Assembly (NCBI RefSeq): GCF_001730525.1
Contig: NZ_MDFN01000019.1
Location: forward strand, 34,652-98,651
Source of the DNA: Arcticibacter eurypsychrophilus
GTDB lineage: Bacteria; Bacteroidota; Bacteroidia; Sphingobacteriales; Sphingobacteriaceae
Direction of reading: 5' to 3'
Length of the DNA stretch: 64,000 nt
The notes below the pieces were generated by a model. The model made no database searches. It was not told where the DNA came from and saw nothing but the letters and a program-made list of their open reading frames with translations. The position numbers were made by a program, and so were the translations under genes. Below are positions 48,369 to 59,166 of the stretch, one piece after another. Position 1 is the stretch's first letter. Every line of letters starts with the position of its first letter.

Positions 48369-48905
48369 TTAAGAAGAAGTAATGGTATCATCCTGTGCAG
48401 ATGGATCAGGATCGTACCATTTACCCTGAATTTTAAGCACCTTTTCAATCACATCCCGCACACACCCTGTCCCCCCTGATTGAGCAGATATATAGTCACT
48501 AATCATCTTTACCTCTTCAACGGCATCCTCCGGACAAGCACTTACACCCACCACTTTCATCACTGGGATATCTGGAATATCATCTCCCATATATAATATA
48601 TTCTCAGGAGCCAGATTATGCTTTTCTATAAATTGTTGGTAAACTTCCAGCTTTTTGTCAATACCCAAATGGATTTCAGTAATGCCGAGTCCGTTTAAAC
48701 GAAATAAAACACTTGCCGAATTTCCTCCTGATATTATGCAAATCTGAAAACCGCGTTTCACCGCCAGCCGCATTGCATATCCATCCCTAACATTAAACTT
48801 CCTCAACTGGTCGCCCGATTCAGTAACCAGAACAGTTCCATCTGTTAAAATGCCATCAATATCCAGGATAAAGGCTTTAACGGCTTTAATTTTTGTTAAA
48901 AACAT
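48369..48905 (-). CDS. kdsC: KdsC-type 3-deoxy-D-manno-octulosonate 8-phosphate phosphatase
   Basis: 178 codons, capless HAD. Motif I is FILDIDGILTDGTVLVTESG, motif II IISGGNSASV, and motif IV ILYMGDDIPDIPVMKVVGVS. The length and the AQSGGTGCVRDVIEKVL tail are typical of tetrameric KdsC. It makes Kdo for lipopolysaccharide. It lies between the DUF2520 gene and maf. Confidence 0.92.
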   Translation of the reverse strand: MFLTKIKAVKAFILDIDGILTDGTVLVTESGDQLRKFNVRDGYAMRLAVKRGFQICIISGGNSASVLFRLNGLGITEIHLGIDKKLEVYQQFIEKHNLAPENILYMGDDIPDIPVMKVVGVSACPEDAVEEVKMISDYISAQSGGTGCVRDVIEKVLKIQGKWYDPDPSAQDDTITSS

Positions 48906-48941
48906 AGATAAATGAAAATTAAGTAAAAACGTGAATATAGC

Positions 48942-49706
48942 TTATAATTTGGAACGCATTATACTGTTACTCAAGATTTCGTAAATATCTTTGAGATCAG
49001 GATAATTAGTTAACAGTTCTTTATGCTTGGCTAACGTAAATAAGTCATTCCGTATAGCTGGACCTGTTTGAACTTCATTAGGTGGATGATTTTGAATTTT
49101 AGCAGCTGTTTCTGCAATTAATGGCTTCAACAAATTAAAGTCCAGGCCCCTTTGCTGAAGTATTTCCGATGAAAGAGAATACAGATGATTGCTAAAGTTA
49201 CAAGCAAACACGGCAGCCAGGTGGAGTACACTCCGCTCTTCTGAAGACATCTTGTAAGCATGGTTACTTATTGTGCCAGCTAAAGTAAATAGCAGCTCCC
49301 CGACCTCCTTAGTGCTACCCTCCACAAGAACAGGAACGGATAAGAATTCCACACTCTTGTTTTTACTAAAAGTTTGTAGAGGATAAAAAACACCGTAATG
49401 AGGAGTATGCACTGCTAGCTCGTCTATAGAAACCGTACCAGAAGTATGAACAACTAGTTGATGATCAAAATTGAGTTCTGCAACTACTTGGGAAATAAAG
49501 TCATCTTTTACTGCTATAATATAAATTTCTCCCTCAGGATCAACTTTTGTTAAATCATCAGTTGCAGTAGTATGCAAAACATCAGCCAAAGCCTTCCCAT
49601 GAAGAAAGGTTTTACTCCAAACCTGTAGAATCTCATGACCAGCTTCTTTAAGCGCAATTCCAAGATGAGTAGCTACATTTCCGCTACCTATTAGAACAAC
49701 CTTCAT
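48942..49706 (-). CDS. Rossmann-fold DUF2520 protein (COG5495)
   Basis: 254 codons. An N-terminal NAD(P) fold, MKVVLIGSGNVATHLGIALK, precedes the DUF2520 all-helical domain (LHLAAVFACNFSNHLYSLSS, LLKPLIAETAAKI). The whole resembles 6-phosphogluconate/ketopantoate reductase-like dehydrogenases, but the substrate is unknown. It is 2 bp after ccmF on the same strand, an order I recall from other Bacteroidota. Confidence 0.88.
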   Translation of the reverse strand: MKVVLIGSGNVATHLGIALKEAGHEILQVWSKTFLHGKALADVLHTTATDDLTKVDPEGEIYIIAVKDDFISQVVAELNFDHQLVVHTSGTVSIDELAVHTPHYGVFYPLQTFSKNKSVEFLSVPVLVEGSTKEVGELLFTLAGTISNHAYKMSSEERSVLHLAAVFACNFSNHLYSLSSEILQQRGLDFNLLKPLIAETAAKIQNHPPNEVQTGPAIRNDLFTLAKHKELLTNYPDLKDIYEILSNSIMRSKL

Positions 49707-49708
49707 TT

Positions 49709-52156
49709 CTAGATAACTTTAATCTCTTTATTTCTTCTGAAAATTGAAAGCAGAAATCCTACCATCATCAATATGTTTCCTGCCCAGAAAAAATTGATGA
49801 ATGGAAATTTAATGGCTTTCAGTACCACCCACTTCTTCTCAGCCAAAGGTTTTTGATAAACCATTAATTCTAGTTTATTCTTATCAGGATGAACATCAGT
49901 GAAACGGAACTTAAGACCCACATCGGCTACTGTTTTTCCAAAATCAAACTTATTTCCACCTTTAAGTAAAAAGATAGGCTCTATTTCGTAGGTCTTATTT
50001 TTAGCTATTACTTGAAGTTTAAGAGCAATAGCCACATCATTTTTCCCTAAAGGGATTTTTTCAACAGTGGCATTCCGATTAATTCCTTTAACTATAATTA
50101 TCCCTTCCCGATATCGAATGGTATCCCCTTGCGCTACCTCGTAAGTCGCAGGTTGGTCATATCCCTCATCTTCCGAATGACCGGTATGGTCATCATGTTC
50201 AGCAGTCTCCGTTTTCAAAGGAACACTGCTTACATGGGTATAAATATCATGCAACAGATAATGACGTGTATCAGGAGAAGCTACAATGGTCTGCATTTTT
50301 GCATTCTGTTGCGCATTCGGATAAAGATCAAACTCCTCCATCACCTTACGGGTAGTCTGATTAATAGTTTTATAGTTGATTTTATAATACGTATTCACTC
50401 CTACCGTAGAATCTCCTTTATAAGTAACAGTATACTGATCCATGCGGACCGGCTCATTTTCATAAAGAATAATATTTTCCTTCGCATTATTGCTTTTGTC
50501 AAACTCATCGCCAAAACCAACACCCGAGGTATTAATGGACACTACTTTACTTGTTGCAGCAGCCACAAGAGCCCCCAGCAAAAGGAAAGCAAACCCTATA
50601 TGTGCAATGGATGCCCCTGCCAATTTCCATTTACCTTTTAGGGCATCAATGAGAAAAGGAACATTACAACACAGCGAAAATACAGCAGCAAAAGTAAGTA
50701 TCACATACATCACATTATGATACACATCAGCAATATAGGCAAATGCGCTTGTAATCATAACAGCAATGATTATGATCATAACCAGCTTGATGTAAAGCTT
50801 ACGCGGATCCGTATTCTTGTATTTCAGATACTGAGCGAAACCCGAAATTAAACTGATTACAATAGCAAACGGCACCTGCCATTGATGATAATGCTGAAAA
50901 ACATTTGCTGGTGGAGCTATTTTTGTTCCAAAAATAGCATTGAATACCGGAATGGAGGTTGTTGCAATCACCTGAATACAGGAAACCGTTAATACCAACG
51001 CACCAATGAAAAGCCAAAACTCACGTGAGTAAGTCTCTTCATCCTTTTTTGTAATCGGTAAATCTTTCCATCGTGCAATCAGAAAACCAACTGCCAAGAT
51101 AAAGAACACGAGCAGATAGGTCAACAAATGCCCAAACATGCCCAGATCGGTAAAGGAATGAACCGACGTTTCACCCAGTATTCCGCTTCTGGTTAAAAAA
51201 GAAGCATACAATACCAGGACAAAGCTGATCAGCACCAAAAAAGTAGCCGTGAAATAAGAATGTCCGGAGTTTTTATAGGCAATCATCACATGAACTGCAG
51301 CAATCAACGTAAGCCAAGGAATAATGGAAGCATTTTCCACAGGATCCCATGCCCAGAAACCACCAAAGTTTAAGGCTTCGTATGCCCAGAAAGAACCCAT
51401 GATAATCCCTGTACCCAATACCATCACCGCAAACAAGGCCCATGGTAAGGCTGCAGTGACCCATTCCTTATATCGTTTTTGCCAAAGACCAGCAATGGCA
51501 TAAGCAAAAGGAACGATCATAGAGGCAAAGCCTAAAAATAAAGTAGGGGGATGAATAACCATCCAATAGTTTTGTAATAATGGATTAAGTCCATTTCCAT
51601 CAGGAATTAAACTTAAATAATCGGGCCTCGAAAATATTGGTCCTTCTACAGCATCACGTAAAAGAATAAATGGAGAACTTCCAATTCGTAATCCAAGGAT
51701 CTCAACTCCCAATAACATAGATGATATAAATACCTGGGAGAGCATGATGATGGTCATCACCGGATTTTCCCATGTACGGGCACGCTGTATTAAAACGTTT
51801 GTAAGTACCGATTGCCAAAACATCCACAACCAGAAGCTTCCCTCCTGTCCTTCCCAAAAACTTGATATAATATAATAAACAGGTAATGAGCGTGATGAAT
51901 GTGCCCATGCGTAGTTATACTCAAAGTAATGACTGTAGATAATATAAAAAAGAGAAGCACCAATTCCAACAACGGCGAAGGTATTGACCCAGGCAGACAG
52001 ACGTGCAATACGCTTCCAGGAATCGTCATTCGTATCTTTTACAGTAGCAAAATAGTAAGAAATGGCTGATATGAGCGCAGAACCAAAAGTAAGTATAATG
52101 AAGAATTGCCCAAGTTTCCCTGGTAGCAGGTGTTCTCCCGCAAATTGTATATCCAT
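49709..52156 (-). CDS. ccmF: Cytochrome c haem lyase CcmF-like protein
   Basis: 815 codons with many transmembrane helices. The haem-handling WWD-type motif is YEALNFGGFWAWDPVENAS, and MVIHPPTLFLGF and LTRSGILGETSVHSF are conserved CcmF blocks. A large soluble domain (about residues 535-780) precedes the last helix. It joins haem from CcmE to apocytochrome c at the periplasmic face. The gene follows ccmE by 8 bp. Confidence 0.95.
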   Translation of the reverse strand: MDIQFAGEHLLPGKLGQFFIILTFGSALISAISYYFATVKDTNDDSWKRIARLSAWVNTFAVVGIGASLFYIIYSHYFEYNYAWAHSSRSLPVYYIISSFWEGQEGSFWLWMFWQSVLTNVLIQRARTWENPVMTIIMLSQVFISSMLLGVEILGLRIGSSPFILLRDAVEGPIFSRPDYLSLIPDGNGLNPLLQNYWMVIHPPTLFLGFASMIVPFAYAIAGLWQKRYKEWVTAALPWALFAVMVLGTGIIMGSFWAYEALNFGGFWAWDPVENASIIPWLTLIAAVHVMIAYKNSGHSYFTATFLVLISFVLVLYASFLTRSGILGETSVHSFTDLGMFGHLLTYLLVFFILAVGFLIARWKDLPITKKDEETYSREFWLFIGALVLTVSCIQVIATTSIPVFNAIFGTKIAPPANVFQHYHQWQVPFAIVISLISGFAQYLKYKNTDPRKLYIKLVMIIIIAVMITSAFAYIADVYHNVMYVILTFAAVFSLCCNVPFLIDALKGKWKLAGASIAHIGFAFLLLGALVAAATSKVVSINTSGVGFGDEFDKSNNAKENIILYENEPVRMDQYTVTYKGDSTVGVNTYYKINYKTINQTTRKVMEEFDLYPNAQQNAKMQTIVASPDTRHYLLHDIYTHVSSVPLKTETAEHDDHTGHSEDEGYDQPATYEVAQGDTIRYREGIIIVKGINRNATVEKIPLGKNDVAIALKLQVIAKNKTYEIEPIFLLKGGNKFDFGKTVADVGLKFRFTDVHPDKNKLELMVYQKPLAEKKWVVLKAIKFPFINFFWAGNILMMVGFLLSIFRRNKEIKVI

Positions 52157-52164
52157 TTAAAAAA

Positions 52165-52578
52165 TTATCTGTTTAAGGCAGCTGTGTGTTCAACTTCCTG
52201 AACCTCCATTTTGTCCTTATTGTATTTGGAAGGACATTTCATGAGAATTTTAGAGGCACTAAACTCATCACCAATCATTTTTCCGGTAAGCACAACTTCT
52301 TCGGATCGTTCAAAATCCTGAGGTTTGGCACCTGAAAAAACTACTTTACATTCTTTACCCTGTTTATCTACTAAATAAAAAGCAAAATAATTAGCGTCAA
52401 CTTTAGGATTGTATATCAAGTCCTTACTCTTGTTTAGCGTTCCCACCACATGGAGCTCAGTTTGACTTTCTCTGGCATCAGTAAAAGAGCCATAAGTACT
52501 TGAATCTGCGTACGTACTTATAATAACCCCTATAGCGATGGCAATAATTATAATACCAACAATAGCACTTTTTTTCAT
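52165..52578 (-). CDS. ccmE: Cytochrome c maturation protein CcmE, CxxxY type
   Basis: 137 codons: an N-terminal membrane anchor (VGIIIIAIAIGVII) and a periplasmic OB fold (LHVVGTLNKSKDLIYNPKVD, VVFSGAKPQDF). The haem-attachment motif reads ILMKCPSKYNK, so Cys115 takes the place of the usual His in HxxxY. Such CxxxY CcmE proteins define the 'system I*' variant known from archaea and some sulphate reducers. It passes haem to CcmF, whose gene follows directly. Confidence 0.92.
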   Translation of the reverse strand: MKKSAIVGIIIIAIAIGVIISTYADSSTYGSFTDARESQTELHVVGTLNKSKDLIYNPKVDANYFAFYLVDKQGKECKVVFSGAKPQDFERSEEVVLTGKMIGDEFSASKILMKCPSKYNKDKMEVQEVEHTAALNR

Positions 52579-52705
52579 TGAATCCCCGATCTAACTATTC
52601 ATTAAATAGAATAATGTCAAAAATACAAAACAGGAATCATTTGTACCAAATTATTGATCCTCAATTGTCATCTGAAATCAATACTCCTAAAAATTTTACA
52701 TTAAA

Positions 52706-54127
52706 CTAAGGCCATATTCCCATATTCATGTAGGAAACAGCAACTTTATTAATCGCCCCAACAAAAGCAGCTGTGCGCAAATCGTTTATATTTTTATTCG
52801 ACATCTTGATCTCTCTGATCTCATGATAAGAACGAACCATCGTTTCCTCTAACCCAGAATTTACTAATTCCAACTCGGAAGGACCTTTAACAATTAGTCC
52901 CCTTTGTTCTAATGTTAAATTCATACCCGTCATTTTCTCCACCATCGTTACCAGGTTTGAATTGGCATTTTCCTCATAACGTTTGTCCATCCTGCCAAAA
53001 GCAACATGTGAAAGGTTTTTTAACCATTCGAAATAGGAAACAGTTACCCCTCCTGCATTGCAATACATATCCGGAATAATGATTCCTCCATTTTTTACAA
53101 AAATAGCAGCAGCTTCAGGTGTAGTAGGCCCATTTGCGGCTTCAGCAATAATTTTAGCTTTAATCCGGCCTATGTTGGTGATCAGAATCTGATTTTCCAA
53201 TGCTGCAGGTACCAGTATATCGCATTCCTGCTCTAAGCCTTCGCCTGAAGTTACAAACTCTTTTTTTGCCCCTGCAAAACCTAATATAGTACCTGCCTCT
53301 TTTCGATGAGCAACAACAGCTTCTAGATCAAGGCCATTTTCATTATAAACAGCACCTTCATATTCGCAAAGGCCTACGATTATAGCACCCAATTCAGCTA
53401 AATATTTAGCTGTATGATAACCTACATTCCCTAATCCTTGAACAATTACACGTTTGTTGACAAGTCCGGTTGTGAGCCCTAATGCCTTCATATCCTCAGC
53501 CACATTCATACATTCGCGAATAGCAAGAGCTACTCCCCTTCCAGTTGCCTCACGGCGACCATGAATGCCATGTAAAGCAATTGGCTTTCCGGTAACACAA
53601 CCCATAGCATCCAGTTGTCCGGGATTCATGGTGTTGTACGTATCAGCAATCCAACTCATTTCACGCTCACCCGATCCATAATCTGGTGCAGGAACGTCAA
53701 TAGCAGGACCAATAAAATTCTTTTTAACCAATTCTACTGTATATCTCCTGGTAATATTTTCCAGTTCAGCTACAGAATAATTCTTCGTATTTATTTTAAT
53801 TCCCCCCTTAGCACCGCCAAAAGGAACATTTACGATAGCGCATTTGTAAGTCATAAGGGCAGCCAGAGCCATTACCTCATCCTCATTCACCATATCGCTG
53901 TAACGGATCCCACCTTTTGTAGGCGACATATGGTGCGAATGTTCAACCCTCCAGGCATCAATAACCTGTACGCCGTTTCCTTTGCGGATCGGAAATCGAA
54001 AACGATAAACACTATTGCAGGTTTTTATCTGATCGAGCAAGCCTGCTGAGTGATTTGTAAATTGAGAGGCATGATCGAAAAATGAGCATACATCATTGAA
54101 GAAATTTGTAGTTGGAATCGAAGACAT
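52706..54127 (-). CDS. Glu/Leu/Phe/Val dehydrogenase family (glutamate dehydrogenase)
   Basis: The ATG at 54125-54127 ([20 protein letters not shown]) is preferred over an extension to 54193 that overlaps the CcmD-like gene. 473 residues. Substrate-binding motifs are [13 protein letters not shown] and [15 protein letters not shown] with the catalytic-Asp region [16 protein letters not shown]. The NAD(P) fold starts at [18 protein letters not shown]. It interconverts glutamate and 2-oxoglutarate. It sits inside the cytochrome c maturation gene run, between ccmD and ccmE. Confidence 0.93.
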   Translation of the reverse strand: MSSIPTTNFFNDVCSFFDHASQFTNHSAGLLDQIKTCNSVYRFRFPIRKGNGVQVIDAWRVEHSHHMSPTKGGIRYSDMVNEDEVMALAALMTYKCAIVNVPFGGAKGGIKINTKNYSVAELENITRRYTVELVKKNFIGPAIDVPAPDYGSGEREMSWIADTYNTMNPGQLDAMGCVTGKPIALHGIHGRREATGRGVALAIRECMNVAEDMKALGLTTGLVNKRVIVQGLGNVGYHTAKYLAELGAIIVGLCEYEGAVYNENGLDLEAVVAHRKEAGTILGFAGAKKEFVTSGEGLEQECDILVPAALENQILITNIGRIKAKIIAEAANGPTTPEAAAIFVKNGGIIIPDMYCNAGGVTVSYFEWLKNLSHVAFGRMDKRYEENANSNLVTMVEKMTGMNLTLEQRGLIVKGPSELELVNSGLEETMVRSYHEIREIKMSNKNINDLRTAAFVGAINKVAVSYMNMGIWP

Positions 54128-54137
54128 AACAGGAAGA

Positions 54138-54350
54138 TTAATTCTTTTTTTCGAGCTTTTTAACTTTTCTGTCGATAGAAAACAGGTAGCCAATTAAAGC
54201 CAATAGTATAATAGTAATCACAGCAACCACCACGTAGATTTTTCCTGATGAACGTAATTCATCAGCCATATCCACACCCGAGGTTGATTGTGCCAGAGAT
54301 GAGATTGCTGTAAATAAAACCATAGAGGCAGTAACGAAATATTTTCTCAT
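54138..54350 (-). CDS. CcmD-like small membrane protein
   Basis: 70 codons. A signal/anchor segment ([20 protein letters not shown]) is followed by one transmembrane helix ([20 protein letters not shown]) and a charged tail [11 protein letters not shown]. The size, the Lys-rich cytoplasmic tail, and the position 5 bp after ccmC fit the CcmD family, which stabilises the haem-export complex. Confidence 0.8.
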   Translation of the reverse strand: MRKYFVTASMVLFTAISSLAQSTSGVDMADELRSSGKIYVVVAVITIILLALIGYLFSIDRKVKKLEKKN

Positions 54351-54355
54351 CTGTT

Positions 54356-55015
54356 TTAATTAAGTTGTTTGTTTTGAAGTTTGCGAAGACGATATTGAAT
54401 GGTAGTAATCCATACACCGATTAAAATCCATCCAAAACAGGCCGGATAAAATACCATTCTCATGCGCGAATCCAGGTCATAGGAACTGAATCCAGGATTG
54501 CCACCGTTGCCCGGATGCAAAGAATCGGTTAAACGAGGAAGGATAAAAAGTAATACAATCATGACTGGGAAAGCAAAAATATTATACACCGCAGAGATGC
54601 GGGCGCGTTTTTGCTCCTCCTCCAGGGAATTTCTTAGCACGAGATAGGCCAGATACATCAAGGTAGAAATGGCTGCACTATTCATTTTAGGATCATTTGG
54701 CCATGGTGAACCCCATGTATAATTTCCCCAGATCATACCGGTTACCAAGCCCAGAAATCCGAAAACAACACCAGTATTCACGCATTCAACAGCAAGCAGA
54801 TCATGATTTTCATTTCCTGACGAAAGATATTTAATGCTGTAAATAACTGATATTAAATATAATATGACCATGGTAAACCACATAGGTACATGGAAATAAA
54901 GATTTCGAATGGTTTCGTGTAATATTGGTAGTTCGGGAACCGCTCCCAGCATACCAGCCCATAAAGAATAGATTACAAGAACTGAGGCTAAAATTTTCCA
55001 CCAGTTTTCTTTCAT
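54356..55015 (-). CDS. ccmC: Haem export protein CcmC / CcsA-like
   Basis: The ATG at 55013-55015 (MKENWWKILASVLVIYSLW) is preferred over an upstream Met at 55036. 219 residues, six transmembrane helices. The haem-handling loop is GMIWGNYTWGSPWPNDPK, a variant of the WWD motif, with flanking histidines (YFHVPMWF). CcmC loads haem onto CcmE. It is the first gene of the visible minus-strand run; ccmA and ccmB are not upstream here, where a terminator and an unrelated gene lie instead. Confidence 0.9.
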   Translation of the reverse strand: MKENWWKILASVLVIYSLWAGMLGAVPELPILHETIRNLYFHVPMWFTMVILYLISVIYSIKYLSSGNENHDLLAVECVNTGVVFGFLGLVTGMIWGNYTWGSPWPNDPKMNSAAISTLMYLAYLVLRNSLEEEQKRARISAVYNIFAFPVMIVLLFILPRLTDSLHPGNGGNPGFSSYDLDSRMRMVFYPACFGWILIGVWITTIQYRLRKLQNKQLN

Positions 55016-55074
55016 ATATTTACATTTAGGTATCAAAGGTATAAAAGTACATCAAGCTTCAAAAAATAAAACGA

Positions 55075-55106
55075 AAAAGCCCGAACTGTTTAGTGTCCGG
55101 GCTTTT
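55075..55106 (-). terminator. Terminator of the 95-aa gene
   Basis: A 9-bp stem AAAAGCCCG/CGGGCTTTT (55075-55083 with 55098-55106), loop 14 nt, gives a U-run on the minus strand about 20 bp after that gene's stop. It insulates the ccm run from upstream transcription. Confidence 0.85.
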
Positions 55107-55126
55107 CATTTATATAAAGAGATGCG

Positions 55127-55414
55127 TTAAGCTACTTGAGAATTAGTTTGATCTACTGAATCCAGTTCAAAGACTGCTAATTTATTTAAAAGATTATAAT
55201 GAAGAGTGCCATAAAAGCTAACCAATCCGTCTTTGCCTTTACCTATGATGATCACTTTTTCCTTGATGGTTTCTTTATTTAATAGTTTCTTTTCAGATAA
55301 TATAAGTTGCTCATCCTGGATGGTGAAATCTGTAGGATCAACTGCATATTCTTTTAAGAGCTCTGTAAAGCTAAAACCGTTTAATAATGAATCTTTTAAT
55401 TTAATGTTCCCCAT
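55127..55414 (-). CDS. Hypothetical protein, 95 aa
   Basis: The protein starts MGNIKLKDSLLNGFSFTELL and is a mixed alpha/beta chain with a KVIIIGKGKDGLVSFYGTLH stretch. It has no signal peptide, cysteine or membrane helix. No family is recognised. It is a stand-alone gene with a clear terminator, which supports it being real. Confidence 0.65.
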   Translation of the reverse strand: MGNIKLKDSLLNGFSFTELLKEYAVDPTDFTIQDEQLILSEKKLLNKETIKEKVIIIGKGKDGLVSFYGTLHYNLLNKLAVFELDSVDQTNSQVA

Positions 55415-55919
55415 AATTAGATGTTGTTTTTTCGTGTTGATACAGAATTTCTTCTCTGATTGACAGGTGTAATTGAATATCTCAATTGAAAGTGTTGAAA
55501 TCAGAATGTAAGGTATTTAAAAAAAAGAGATAAAAAAAGAAACTGTAAAGTTATTAGCTGTAAACGTAAAATTTTGACCTATCAATGACCGTGCTTAAAT
55601 AAAAGGCGAAAGTATTAAAGTCAAATATTAAGTAGTATTTGTTCATGTTTCCTTTGCTTTTAATAAGGAAGGATTTTGAATTCAAAGTAATCGGGAGGAT
55701 AAACAATTTACAGCTTTTCGTTATCAAAAAGCTAAACCAAAATGGCTAAAACGTTCGAGTCACAGAGAGGGTGTGTAGAGGTACGCTTCGATGCTTGTTC
55801 GCCCTTTGCAGCTTTGTGCACCCTTGTTCCTTCGCCTCGAGACGAGCGAGCAAGCAACAGCGAAGCAGTTTGATAGCTGCAATTTGCGGTAATAGTATAT
55901 ACCTGACTCCTACGCGACC
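55415..55919. other. 505-bp intergenic region with a GC-richer structured segment
   Basis: No protein-coding frame is convincing. From about 55750 to 55870 the base composition is GC-richer than the flanks, and an imperfect inverted repeat is present: GCTTCGATGCTTGTTCG (55785-55801) pairs, with a small bulge, with 55847-55866. A small internal CTCG/CGAG hairpin lies at 55836-55846. This may be a structured RNA or a remnant of a mobile or repeat element. Confidence 0.5.
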
Positions 55920-56309
55920 TCAATCACATACATCTTTTACTACTATCTTTAATGCTTCAGCAGATAACCAAACTTCCTTGAAAGATAAGTATAATGCAAT
56001 AACCAAAAAGACACTGCTTATACCAAAAAAGGCCTCGCCCGCTATCATCCAGTTATTCAGAAGCATAAACACACTAATAGTACAGAGGCAAAAACTAAGA
56101 CTACCAAAAGCCTGCATATTTTTTATGAAGTAAATTCGCTTTCTTAAATTCCTGATCTGGATCAGCAATCCCTCGCTTTCATGAATAGTATATTGTTTGT
56201 AAAGCGTTCGCGCAAGATTAGAAAGATAGGCCAGCTTGGCTGTGTAGGCCAGCAGAATAAGGGATGTTGCCGGAAATAAAAGCATGGGTGTGGTTAGGGA
56301 AATTGCCAT
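55920..56309 (-). CDS. DUF2721 family membrane protein (copy 2)
   Basis: 129 codons. It starts with a helix region MAISLTTPMLLFPATSLILL, has a charged RNLRKRIYFIKNMQAFG segment typical of DUF2721, and two further helices (LSFCLCTISVFMLL, FLVIALYLSF). Function is unknown. It is a paralogue of the gene just upstream (2-bp gap), with the same pattern LTTPMLLFPA / LGTPAMLFPA and NLRKRI / NIRKRI. A tandem duplication is the simplest explanation. Confidence 0.85.
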   Translation of the reverse strand: MAISLTTPMLLFPATSLILLAYTAKLAYLSNLARTLYKQYTIHESEGLLIQIRNLRKRIYFIKNMQAFGSLSFCLCTISVFMLLNNWMIAGEAFFGISSVFLVIALYLSFKEVWLSAEALKIVVKDVCD

Positions 56310-56311
56310 TT

Positions 56312-56716
56312 TTACTTTCCTTTCATTAATTCTTCCAAATCACTTAATTCAATTTCCAGTGCATGAACCGAAATTTGTATTTCGCGAAAAGAGATATAAA
56401 GTGAGAGCATGAGTAAGAATAGACTGAATCCGAAAATATATTCTGCCAATAAGTCCTGTGAAATATAGACCAGCCACATCGAAACAACGCAAAGTAGAAA
56501 TGACAAAATACCGCATGCTTGCATATTTCTCACCTGCATAATACGCTTACGAATATTTTGAATCTGACTGATCAGGTTCGGATTTAAACTTTCAACATAT
56601 TGAGTTTTAAGGCTTCTAATAAGTCCCGCTAAAGCAAGGAACCGATTTGTGTACGCTAGAAGCAACAAAGCTATTGCTGGAAACAGCATAGCCGGAGTAC
56701 CTAAAGATAATTCCAT
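56312..56716 (-). CDS. DUF2721 family membrane protein (copy 1)
   Basis: 134 codons with the same layout as its neighbour: MELSLGTPAMLFPAIALLLL, then QIQNIRKRIMQVRNMQACG, two more hydrophobic helices, and an acidic C-terminus (LEIELSDLEELMKGK). Function is unknown. Both copies appear intact, so they may form a hetero-oligomer. Confidence 0.85.
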   Translation of the reverse strand: MELSLGTPAMLFPAIALLLLAYTNRFLALAGLIRSLKTQYVESLNPNLISQIQNIRKRIMQVRNMQACGILSFLLCVVSMWLVYISQDLLAEYIFGFSLFLLMLSLYISFREIQISVHALEIELSDLEELMKGK

Positions 56717-56744
56717 TATTATTAAATCAGCTGTAAAATTACAC

Positions 56745-58991
<2,247 letters not shown>

Positions 58992-59009
58992 CAAATAAGT
59001 AAATTATGG

Positions 59010-59040
59010 TTGCAAAAGACAATAAAAAATCGTTTCTTTG
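59010..59040 (+). promoter_or_regulatory. Probable promoter for tRNA-Lys
   Basis: TTG (59010-59012) and TTTCTTTG (59033-59040) are 20 bp apart. This matches TTG-N19-TAnnTTTG except for one base in the -7 box and one extra bp of spacing. It ends 12 bp before the tRNA. Confidence 0.6.
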
Positions 59041-59052
59041 CAGCCACAATGA

Positions 59053-59125
59053 GACTTGGTAGCTCAGCTGGTAGAGCAACTGACTCTTAATCAGTGGGTC
59101 GAGGGTTCGAACCCCTCCCAGGTCA
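59053..59125 (+). tRNA. tRNA-Lys (anticodon CTT)
   Basis: A 73-nt cloverleaf. Acceptor GACTTGG pairs with CCAGGTC (one G-T pair), the D arm is GCTCAGCTGGTAGAGC, the anticodon arm is ACTGA-CTCTTAA-TCAGT with CTT, and the T arm contains GGTTCGAACCC. The discriminator is A and CCA is not encoded. A dead integrase follows directly downstream, so its 3' end is a plausible former attachment site. Confidence 0.95.
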
Positions 59126-59134
59126 CTTGTTTAT

Positions 59135-59166
59135 AAGCCCTTTCTGGAAACAGAAAGGGCTTTTTT
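59135..59166 (+). terminator. Terminator after tRNA-Lys
   Basis: A perfect 12-bp stem (59135-59146 with 59151-59162) with a GAAA tetraloop is followed by T residues. Confidence 0.92.

Noticed and set aside
55732..56133. Two open frames across the GC-richer segment (55732-55923 minus, 55771-56133 plus)
   Set aside because: Composition is Arg/Ser/Cys-rich as expected from structured noncoding DNA, and one frame runs antisense through the DUF2721 gene.
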